A DNA stretch of 64,000 bases from Leeuwenhoekiella polynyae (GTDB lineage: Bacteria > Bacteroidota > Bacteroidia > Flavobacteriales > Flavobacteriaceae), in NCBI RefSeq assembly GCF_042683665.1, contig NZ_JBHUOO010000046.1; one strand, 5' to 3'. Below the pieces are notes generated by a model. The model had not been told where the DNA came from. It was given only the letters and a program-made list of their open reading frames with translations, and did not search any database. The translations under genes and the position numbers were made by a program. Shown one piece after another: positions 34,944-43,131 of this stretch. Within the stretch, counting starts at the first letter, position 1; every line of letters starts with the position of its first letter.

Positions 34944-36875
34944 ATGAAAAACACGCTTTCCATCTTTTTTATATGCGTTAGTATAACCCTTTTTTCTCAA
35001 AAGGAGCAAATAAGTGGACCTGATAATAAGCTTCAACTCAGCGTAGAATTGGTTAATGCTAAGCCGGTGTATTCGGTTAGTTATGAAAATATTCTTGTAA
35101 TTGAGAACGCACCTTTAGGCTTTACTACAAATGAAGGGGATTTCAGCAAAGATTTGGTTTTTGTTGAAGCTGTAAAGGATGCCCTTACTAAAACCTACGT
35201 TCAGGACAAAATAAAGCAGTCTCATGTTACTTATAAAGCTAACACACTTCGCTACACGGTAAAGGATTCTAAAGACCGTCAGTTTTCTGTTTTATTTCAG
35301 GTGAGCGATAACGATATTGCATTTCGGTACGAAATTTCAAAATGGGGAGATACCCGCGTTATTGTGGTGGAGCGAGAGCGTACCGGTTTTAATTTTCCCG
35401 AGGAGACCACCTCTTTTCTATCTAATGTGATGCGCCCGATGACCGGTTTTGCACGTACGGCACCCAGTTATGAGTCGGCTTACCGGGCAGATCAACCCCT
35501 AATCGAACAAAAAGCTCTCGGAGGTTATGTGTTTCCGGGATTGTTTAAAGTAAAAAATGAATTCTGGGTACTGCTCTCTGAAACCGGTGTGCGTAGTCTG
35601 TATCCGGCTTCGCATCTTAGTTCCTATGAAGACGGAACTTTTTACGTAGAATACCCTAGTGAAAAGGAAAATAATGGTTTCGGCAGTAGTGGCGCGCAAC
35701 TGGGTTTGCCAGGAGTTACTCCCTGGCGTACCATCACGGTTGGCAAAAGCCTAAAACCTATTGTAGAAACGACTATTCCCTGGGATGTGGTTGAACCCCT
35801 TTACGAGCCTTCACAGGATTATGAATATGGTAAAGGCAGCTGGAGCTGGATTATCTGGCAGGATGCCAGTATGAATTATGACGACCAGAAAGCGTATATC
35901 GATCTGGCAGCAGCGATGGATTTTAAATACATCCTCATCGATGCCTGGTGGGACGAGCGTATAGGTTATGAGAAAATGAAAGAACTCATTGATTACGCGG
36001 CTTCTAAAGATGTAGGTGTTTTTCTGTGGTACAATTCAAATGGCATTGTCAACGATGCTTTTCAGACTCCGCTTAATAAAATGAACACCTCGATTGAGCG
36101 TAAACAAGAAATGAAATGGCTTAAAGAAGCCGGAGTCAAAGGGCTTAAGGTTGACTTTTTTGGAGGAGATAAGCAGGAAACCATGCGCCTGTATGAAGAT
36201 ATTCTCTCGGATGCGAATGATTACGGATTGATGATCGTGTTTCACGGAACCACCCTACCGCGCGGTTGGGAGCGTATGTACCCCAATTTTGTGGGGAGTG
36301 AGGCTGTGGTAGCTTCAGAAATGCTGGTATTTGTTGAGGATGTGCGTAAAAAAGAAGCCTATAACGCGAGCATGCATCCTTTTATACGCAATGCTGTGGC
36401 GAGTATGGAGTTTGGTGGAGTAGTTCTCAATGATTATTTGAATAGAGGAAATGAATCCGGGCAAAAACGCCTGACCACTGATGCATTTCAATTGGCTACC
36501 GGGGTTTTGTTCCAAAATCCGTTGCAGTTCCTAGCACTAACCCCAAATAATCTGGATGATGCGCCAAAGTTTGAATTGGATTTCCTAAAAAAACTACCAA
36601 CCACCTGGGATGAAACCCAATTTATAGATGGCTATCCCGGTATGTTTTCGGTACTGGCAAGACGTCATGCAGATACCTGGTATGTGGCGGGCATTAATGC
36701 CGAAGCAGAGCCTAAAAAACTGAGTTTGGACCTTCCTTTTTTAGCAGGCAAAACCGTCACGCTCATCAATGATAAAAATTCGGAAACCTTCACCAAAAAG
36801 ATAACGATTCCAAAAAGTGGAAAGTTGGCATTAACCATTCAGCCTGGAGGTGGATTTACACTTGTAAATGACTAG
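34944..36875 (+). CDS. GH97 glycosidase, retaining alpha-galactosidase type
   Basis: 643 aa with a signal peptide, first gene of the long operon. GH97 layout is complete: N-terminal beta-sandwich (about 25-275), catalytic barrel (about 290-560) and a C-terminal sandwich. The barrel has GLKVDFFGGDKQ with Asp404, the nucleophile position of retaining GH97 enzymes; the inverting alpha-glucosidases of the family lack this Asp. GSEAVVASEM carries the candidate acid/base Glu. Retaining GH97 members remove alpha-D-galactose or beta-L-arabinopyranose. In a xylan locus with GH95 this points to galactose- or arabinopyranose-capped side chains (inference). Confidence 0.88.
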   Translation: MKNTLSIFFICVSITLFSQKEQISGPDNKLQLSVELVNAKPVYSVSYENILVIENAPLGFTTNEGDFSKDLVFVEAVKDALTKTYVQDKIKQSHVTYKANTLRYTVKDSKDRQFSVLFQVSDNDIAFRYEISKWGDTRVIVVERERTGFNFPEETTSFLSNVMRPMTGFARTAPSYESAYRADQPLIEQKALGGYVFPGLFKVKNEFWVLLSETGVRSLYPASHLSSYEDGTFYVEYPSEKENNGFGSSGAQLGLPGVTPWRTITVGKSLKPIVETTIPWDVVEPLYEPSQDYEYGKGSWSWIIWQDASMNYDDQKAYIDLAAAMDFKYILIDAWWDERIGYEKMKELIDYAASKDVGVFLWYNSNGIVNDAFQTPLNKMNTSIERKQEMKWLKEAGVKGLKVDFFGGDKQETMRLYEDILSDANDYGLMIVFHGTTLPRGWERMYPNFVGSEAVVASEMLVFVEDVRKKEAYNASMHPFIRNAVASMEFGGVVLNDYLNRGNESGQKRLTTDAFQLATGVLFQNPLQFLALTPNNLDDAPKFELDFLKKLPTTWDETQFIDGYPGMFSVLARRHADTWYVAGINAEAEPKKLSLDLPFLAGKTVTLINDKNSETFTKKITIPKSGKLALTIQPGGGFTLVND

Positions 36876-36878
36876 AAC

Positions 36879-38240
36879 ATGAAGAAAAGTACATTTTATA
36901 TACTCTTTAATCTGATGGCGATTGGCATGGTATGCGCCCAAAACCCCATCATACAAACCAATTATACCGCAGATCCTGCGCCTATGGCATATAACGGGAA
37001 AGTATACCTCTATACCTCCCACGATGAGGACGACTCCACCTGGTTTACGATGGATGACTGGCGCCTGTATACCACAGAGGATATGGTCAACTGGACTGAC
37101 CATGGTACGGTGTTGAGCTATAAAGACTTTGACTGGGCACAGCGCAACGCCTGGGCTCCGGTCACTACAGAGCGTGACGGTAAATTCTACATGTATGTGC
37201 CCATCACAGACCGAAATGGTAAAAACGGGATTGGAGTTGCCGTAGCGGATAGTCCGTACGGACCGTTTGTAGACCCTTTAGGGAAACCCCTTATCCAGGA
37301 GCGTCAGGCTGATATTGATCCTGCAGTTTTTATTGATGATGATGGGCAGGCCTATTTGTTTTGGGGAAATCCCGTGTGTTATTACGTGAAGTTGAAGGAG
37401 GATATGATTACAGTTGAGGGTGAGATACAACAAATACCCAATACAATCGAAGCCTTTGGCAAACGGGAAGGCGAACCTAACGAGCGCCGTCCTACAACTT
37501 ACGAAGAAGGTCCCTGGGTGTATAAACGCGACGGATTGTACTACCTGATTTTCGCCGCAGGTCCATTACCCGAACACCTGGGCTATTCCACCAGCAAAAA
37601 TATCACGGGACCGTATACCTATCAGGGCAAAGTGATGCCCAGACAGGGAGGGGCATTTACAAATCATCCGGGAGTGATTGATTATAAAGGAAAAACCTTC
37701 CTGTTTTATCACAACGCGGCACTTCCGGGCGGAAGTGGCTTTACACGTTCGGTGGCTGTTGAAGAGCTGAAATTTGATAAAAACGGAAACATTCCGGAGC
37801 TTCAGATGACCGAAGGAATTACCAAAAGTTTACAGGTCTTGAATCCGTTTTTAAAAAATGAAGCCGAGACCATCGCCTGGTCTGAAGGACTTAAGGCACA
37901 CGAAAATGAAACTGTAGGTGTTTTTGTGACGGCTTTGAAAAATGATGCGTACAGTAAAGTACGCGATGTTGATTTTAGAAAAGAGGGTGCCACTCGTTTT
38001 ACAGCTCGAGTGGGCACTACTCACAACAGCGATGTGAGTATGGAAGTTCATCTGGATCGCAAAGACGGGCCACTTGTAACTTCTTTTAAAGTACCGATGA
38101 CCGGAGGGGATGACCGCTGGGCTTTGGTTTCTCAGGAGATCGAAAAGGTGACCGGCGTGCACGACCTCTATTTTGTATTCAAAGGAAAAGCGGCAACTAA
38201 AATTCTGTTTTTTGATTACTGGATGTTTTCAGAAAACTAA
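36879..38240 (+). CDS. GH43-CBM6 arabinoxylan arabinofuranosidase-like enzyme
   Basis: 453 aa, signal peptide cleaved near VCAQ. The propeller carries base Asp32 (YTADPAPMAY), DIDPAVF as the second acidic position and EEGPWVYKRDG as the acid. From about residue 320 a CBM6-like module follows (ETIAWSEGLKAHENETVGVFV to FDYWMFSEN). This combination resembles GH43 subfamily 29 arabinofuranohydrolases of xylan. It begins 3 bases after the GH97 stop and abuts the GH95 gene. The gene at 52658 is a diverged duplicate with the same architecture but altered residues around the active site. Confidence 0.87.
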   Translation: MKKSTFYILFNLMAIGMVCAQNPIIQTNYTADPAPMAYNGKVYLYTSHDEDDSTWFTMDDWRLYTTEDMVNWTDHGTVLSYKDFDWAQRNAWAPVTTERDGKFYMYVPITDRNGKNGIGVAVADSPYGPFVDPLGKPLIQERQADIDPAVFIDDDGQAYLFWGNPVCYYVKLKEDMITVEGEIQQIPNTIEAFGKREGEPNERRPTTYEEGPWVYKRDGLYYLIFAAGPLPEHLGYSTSKNITGPYTYQGKVMPRQGGAFTNHPGVIDYKGKTFLFYHNAALPGGSGFTRSVAVEELKFDKNGNIPELQMTEGITKSLQVLNPFLKNEAETIAWSEGLKAHENETVGVFVTALKNDAYSKVRDVDFRKEGATRFTARVGTTHNSDVSMEVHLDRKDGPLVTSFKVPMTGGDDRWALVSQEIEKVTGVHDLYFVFKGKAATKILFFDYWMFSEN

Positions 38241-40697
38241 ATGAAGTCTAAAATGATGAGCATAAAAAGTACATTCATACTGATTTTTCTGGGTATTTCG
38301 GCGTATGCCCAACAACCTGATATGAGCTTGCGCTACGATGAACCTGCAAAACTTTGGGTTGAAGCGCTTCCGGTGGGTAATGGTCGTTTGGGAGCTATGG
38401 TCTATGGCGATCCCGACCACGAGACCATTCAATTAAATGAAAATACCCTATGGGCCGGGCAACCCTATCGCAACGATAATCCACAGGCTAAAGAGGCATT
38501 GCCTCAGGTACGTCAGCTGATTTTTGACGGTAAATACGCTGAAGCTCAGGATTTGGTCAACCAAAAATTTTTTAGCGGTAAAAGCGGAATGCCTTATCAG
38601 ACTTTGGGTAAACTGCATCTTGATTTCAAGAATGTCGGTTCGGTTACAGGCTATTCCAGAACCCTTGATCTGGAAACTGCTGTGGCAACCACGAGCTGGT
38701 CCCGCGACGGTGCGGATTATAAAATGGAAGTATTTTCCTCATTTCCCGATCAGGTAATTGTGATTCAACTTTCAGCAAGCAAAGCCGGAGCCCTCAATTT
38801 TTCGGCTTCATTGAGCAGACAGGAAGGTGCAACTTCTTTTGTGGATGCCGAAAACATTTTGCATTTAGAGGGTACGGGCAGTGACCACGAGGGCATTGAA
38901 GGTGCCATAAAGTTTGAAGCTCAGGTAAAAGCAAAAACCACCGGTGGAAGCCTTTTGCAAAGCGAAAAAAAACTGGAAGTTTCTCAAGCAGACTCCGCCA
39001 CCTTGTACATCTCGATGGCTACCAATTTTAAAAGCTATAACGATATCGGGGGCGATGCCAATGCTAAAGCGATGGCTTTTTTAGAATCGGCTGCTCAAAA
39101 AAGCTATACCTATTTAAAAGAGGCACACCTTAAAGACTATCAAAACTATTTCAATCGGGTTCAGTTTAAGCTGGGTGAGGCAAAGCCAAATAGCGCTACT
39201 ACCGATGAACGCGTAGCCCATTTTAAAGATGGAAATGACTTGGCGCTGGTGCCGTTGTATTTTCAGTTTGGGCGGTATTTGTTGATTTCGTCTTCACGAC
39301 CCGGTGGCCAGCCCGCAAATTTACAGGGGATTTGGGCCAATGATCTAAAACCAGTTTGGGACAGCAAATACACCATAAACATCAACACCGAGATGAATTA
39401 CTGGCCTTCAGAAAGTACCAATCTTTCTGAATTACACGAGCCTTTGATTCAAATGATCCGCGAACTTTCAGAAACCGGGCAGGAAACCGCCCGGGAAATG
39501 TACGGAGCTTCAGGCTGGGTTGCCCATCACAATACCGATATCTGGCGCATTACTGGTCCGGTAGATGCTGCTTTTTGGGGAATGTGGCCAATGGGCGGTG
39601 CCTGGCTTTCGCAGCATTTATTTGACAAATATGAATATACCGGCGATACGCAGTTTCTGGATTCGGTGTATCCCATACTTGAAGGTTCTGCACGCTTTCT
39701 GCAGGATTTTTTAGTAGAAGAACCGGAGCACGGTTGGTTGGTAATTGCACCTTCCATTTCGCCCGAAAACGCACCCTACAGCGATCATCCGGAGTCGGTA
39801 ACGGCTGGCGCCACGATGGATAACCAGTTGGTTTTTGATGTGTTTACTAAAACCCTTCGGGCTTCAAAAATTTTGAATAAAAAAAGCGATCTTTTAGATG
39901 AGATTGAAGCCAGTCTTCAGCGTTTACCTCCGATGCAAATCGGGAAATGGGGGCAGTTGCAGGAGTGGATGTACGATTGGGATAACCCAAAAGACAACCA
40001 CCGCCATGTATCGCATTTATACGGATTGTACCCTTCCAATCAGATTTCGCCTTATCGTACTCCGCAGCTTTTTGAGGCTGCAAAAACATCTCTGGTGGCT
40101 CGGGGCGATGAATCAACCGGCTGGTCTATGGGTTGGAAAGTCAATCTTTGGGCACGTTTGCTAGACGGCAATCACGCGTATAAACTCATTCAGGATCAAC
40201 TTACGCCGTCTATTCAGCCTGATGGAAAACAAAAAGGAGGAACCTATTCCAATCTGTTTGATGCACACCCGCCGTTTCAGATTGACGGGAATTTTGGCTG
40301 TACCGCCGGGATTGCCGAAATGCTTATGCAAAGTCATGATGGTGCCATTCATATCCTACCGGCTTTACCCGATGCCTGGAAAACAGGTTCCATTACAGGT
40401 CTTAAAGCCCGTGGTGGTTTTGAGGTTAATCTGGAGTGGGAGGCGAATAAAGCCAAAACACTAGAAATTACATCAGCATTAGGAGGTGTTTGCCGGGTTC
40501 GCTCCTACCAGCCGCTTCAAGGTGAAGGTTTGATAGAATCTAAAAAAGCAGCAGAAACCGGTTTTTTCCAAACTCCGAATCCCAAAGAACCGCTTATTAC
40601 TAATCCCACAGCATCAACACCCGACCTCATAACGGTTTTTGAATACGAGTTACAAACAGAACCTGGAGAAACTTACATTTTAACGCCAAAGAACTAG
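38241..40697 (+). CDS. GH95 alpha-L-galactosidase/alpha-L-fucosidase
   Basis: 818 aa secreted enzyme with the full GH95 arrangement. The N-terminal sandwich starts LRYDEPAKLWVEALPVGNGRLGAMV. The barrel has ININTEMNYWP (Asn380 and Asn382, activating the water), Glu509 in PSISPENAPY as acid, and Asp682 in QIDGNFG. Family studies link the residue two before the first of these Asn to sugar choice: His in alpha-L-fucosidases, Thr in an alpha-L-galactosidase from a xylan locus, as far as I recall. Here it is Thr378, which favours alpha-L-galactose on xylan side chains. The start follows the preceding stop without a gap; a second ATG lies four codons on. Confidence 0.9.
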   Translation: MKSKMMSIKSTFILIFLGISAYAQQPDMSLRYDEPAKLWVEALPVGNGRLGAMVYGDPDHETIQLNENTLWAGQPYRNDNPQAKEALPQVRQLIFDGKYAEAQDLVNQKFFSGKSGMPYQTLGKLHLDFKNVGSVTGYSRTLDLETAVATTSWSRDGADYKMEVFSSFPDQVIVIQLSASKAGALNFSASLSRQEGATSFVDAENILHLEGTGSDHEGIEGAIKFEAQVKAKTTGGSLLQSEKKLEVSQADSATLYISMATNFKSYNDIGGDANAKAMAFLESAAQKSYTYLKEAHLKDYQNYFNRVQFKLGEAKPNSATTDERVAHFKDGNDLALVPLYFQFGRYLLISSSRPGGQPANLQGIWANDLKPVWDSKYTININTEMNYWPSESTNLSELHEPLIQMIRELSETGQETAREMYGASGWVAHHNTDIWRITGPVDAAFWGMWPMGGAWLSQHLFDKYEYTGDTQFLDSVYPILEGSARFLQDFLVEEPEHGWLVIAPSISPENAPYSDHPESVTAGATMDNQLVFDVFTKTLRASKILNKKSDLLDEIEASLQRLPPMQIGKWGQLQEWMYDWDNPKDNHRHVSHLYGLYPSNQISPYRTPQLFEAAKTSLVARGDESTGWSMGWKVNLWARLLDGNHAYKLIQDQLTPSIQPDGKQKGGTYSNLFDAHPPFQIDGNFGCTAGIAEMLMQSHDGAIHILPALPDAWKTGSITGLKARGGFEVNLEWEANKAKTLEITSALGGVCRVRSYQPLQGEGLIESKKAAETGFFQTPNPKEPLITNPTASTPDLITVFEYELQTEPGETYILTPKN

Positions 40698-40704
40698 AAC
40701 AACG

Positions 40705-43116
40705 ATGAATCCTATTCAGGGAAATACATTAAATCTTTTTAAAACAGTGCTTTGTTTGGTGCTGTTTTGCACCGGTGCAGCAAGTTTTGCACAAAGCAAA
40801 CTCTATAAGAATACATTTGATCTGGATGAGGTGACCCTTTTAGAAGGTCCATTTCAGAAGGGTCGGGATTTGAATATTGAGGTGTTGCTGCAGTACGATG
40901 TTGACCGATTGCTGGCGCCTTACCGTATTGAGGCCGGTCTGGAACCTATCTCAGATCCGTATGCAAACTGGGCAGGGCTAGACGGTCACGTAGGTGGGCA
41001 TTACCTCTCTGCAATGGCCATGAATTACGCCGCAACTGGTAGTACCGAATGTAAAAAGCGAATGGATTATATGATAGCCCAACTTGACACCATTCAACAG
41101 GCAAACGCTGTCAACAATCCGTCCTGGGGTGTTGGCTATTTAGGTGGAATGCCCAATAGCGAAAAGGTTTGGTCAACTCTCAAAGATGGGGATTTATCAG
41201 CATACAAACAGTCCTGGGCGCCCTGGTATAATATTCATAAAATGTATGCGGGTTTGCGTGATGCCTGGTTGTATGCAGATGATGAGCGTGCCAAAAGCCT
41301 TTTTCTGAAGTATTGCGATTGGGGAATGGCCATCACGGCAGATCTTGATGCAGCGAAGATGGAAGAAATGCTGGATGTGGAACACGGCGGAATGAACGAA
41401 ATCTATGCCGATGCCTATCAAATAAGTGGTGAACCTAAATATCTGGAAGTCGCAAAACGGTTTTCGCATAAAAGACTACTCAATCCACTTGCTGAGGGCA
41501 ACGATATTTTAAATAATATGCACGCCAATACCCAGATTGCCAAATTTGTAGGTTTTGCACGCATAGCGGAATTAGCAAATACCGAAAAATACAAGGATGC
41601 TAGTCAATTTTTTTGGAAAACGGTAGTTGAAAACAGAAGCCTTGCATTTGGCGGAAACAGCCGTAGGGAGCATTTTCCCAGTAAAGCTTCGAGTATAGAT
41701 TATGTAAACGTGATTGACGGGCCAGAAACCTGTAACTCCTACAATATGCTCAAATTGACCGAAGATTTATTCCGTATAAATCCACAGGCAAAGTATGCTG
41801 AGTTTTACGAGCGCACGCTTTTTAATCACATCAGATCTTCCCAACACCCAGAGCACGGCGGTTATGTGTATTTTACATCAACACGACCCAGGCACTACCG
41901 CGTGTATTCAGCTCCCAATGAGGCGATGTGGTGCTGCGTGGGCACCGGGATGGAAAACCACGGCAAATACAACCAGTTTATTTATACGCATAGCGAAAAT
42001 GCCCTGTATGTAAATCTTTTTGTGGCTTCAGAAGTAAACTGGAGCGAAAAAGGAATACGCTTAAAGCAAACCACAGGCTTTCCGGAAGAAGAACAAACCC
42101 GCCTTGAAATCATAAAAGGTAATGCCGCTTTTAACCTGAACCTGCGATACCCTTCCTGGGCCAAAGCAGATGGTTTTAGCATTACGGTAAATGGAAAACC
42201 GGTTGAGGTAAATGTCGAAAAAGGTTCTTACGTGACACTCAGCCGGAATTGGAAAAAAGGCGATGTCATTTTGGTACAATTTCCTATGGAAAATACTACC
42301 GTAGCAATGCCCAACGTACCCGAATATCAGGCTTTTATGCACGGCCCAATCTTGCTGGGTGCTAAAACGGGAACTCAGGATTTAAACGGACTTATTGCCG
42401 GAGATGGCCGCTGGGGACAGTATCCTTCCGGGAAATTCCTTCCGGTAGATCAGGCTCCTATTCTTATAACCGAAAAGCTTTCCGATCTGGCAAATCAATT
42501 AGAGCCGGTTGCTAACAAACCCTTGCATTTTACTTTAGATACCAAAGTTTTGAACAGCGACAAAAATTTGGAATTAGAGCCTTTTGCCAACATTCACGAT
42601 GCACGGTATATGACGTATTGGCTTTCGCTCACGCCCGAAGGTTACACCAGTTATACCGATTCATTAGCGGCTTTGGAAAAGCGAAAAATCAAAATCGAAA
42701 ATCGTACCCTCGACTATGTGGCTACCGGAGAACAACAGCCCGAAACCGATCATAATATGCAGGAAGAAAAATCCAGAAGGGGCAATGCCAATGAAGATTT
42801 CTTTAGGGAAGCTCCTGCTGATGGTTATTTCAGTTATGAATTTGCAACAAATTCTCAAACCGATCTTAGCCTGCTGGTTCGGTATTGGGGAGCAGAATGG
42901 GGCGGCCGCAAGTTTGACATTTATATCGATGATCAAAAATTGGTTACCGAAGACAACACCAAACGCTGGGAACAATCTCTGTTTAAGGACGTAGTCTATG
43001 AAATTCCCAATGAACTGGTTAAAGGTAAAAAACAGATACGCGTGAAATTTCAGGCGTTACCATACAACACAGCCGGAGCAGTATACAACATACGACTCCT
43101 GCGTTCTGAAAAATGA
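40705..43116 (+). CDS. GH127/GH146 beta-L-arabinofuranosidase-like (DUF1680)
   Basis: 803 aa with a signal peptide (cleavage near SFAQ). The (alpha/alpha)-barrel carries the zinc-cysteine site of this fold: Glu341 and Cys343 (DGPETCNSYNML), Cys410-Cys411 (MWCCVGTGMENHG), and Glu322 in SRREHFP as the probable acid/base. These positions mirror the characterised bifidobacterial enzyme. The C-terminal sandwich domains extend the protein to 803 aa. The fold removes beta-L-arabinofuranose, better known from plant glycoproteins and pectin than from xylan, so its presence here is informative about substrate. It is 7 bases after GH95. Confidence 0.9.
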   Translation: MNPIQGNTLNLFKTVLCLVLFCTGAASFAQSKLYKNTFDLDEVTLLEGPFQKGRDLNIEVLLQYDVDRLLAPYRIEAGLEPISDPYANWAGLDGHVGGHYLSAMAMNYAATGSTECKKRMDYMIAQLDTIQQANAVNNPSWGVGYLGGMPNSEKVWSTLKDGDLSAYKQSWAPWYNIHKMYAGLRDAWLYADDERAKSLFLKYCDWGMAITADLDAAKMEEMLDVEHGGMNEIYADAYQISGEPKYLEVAKRFSHKRLLNPLAEGNDILNNMHANTQIAKFVGFARIAELANTEKYKDASQFFWKTVVENRSLAFGGNSRREHFPSKASSIDYVNVIDGPETCNSYNMLKLTEDLFRINPQAKYAEFYERTLFNHIRSSQHPEHGGYVYFTSTRPRHYRVYSAPNEAMWCCVGTGMENHGKYNQFIYTHSENALYVNLFVASEVNWSEKGIRLKQTTGFPEEEQTRLEIIKGNAAFNLNLRYPSWAKADGFSITVNGKPVEVNVEKGSYVTLSRNWKKGDVILVQFPMENTTVAMPNVPEYQAFMHGPILLGAKTGTQDLNGLIAGDGRWGQYPSGKFLPVDQAPILITEKLSDLANQLEPVANKPLHFTLDTKVLNSDKNLELEPFANIHDARYMTYWLSLTPEGYTSYTDSLAALEKRKIKIENRTLDYVATGEQQPETDHNMQEEKSRRGNANEDFFREAPADGYFSYEFATNSQTDLSLLVRYWGAEWGGRKFDIYIDDQKLVTEDNTKRWEQSLFKDVVYEIPNELVKGKKQIRVKFQALPYNTAGAVYNIRLLRSEK

Positions 43117-43131
43117 TAAATAGTGATTAAA

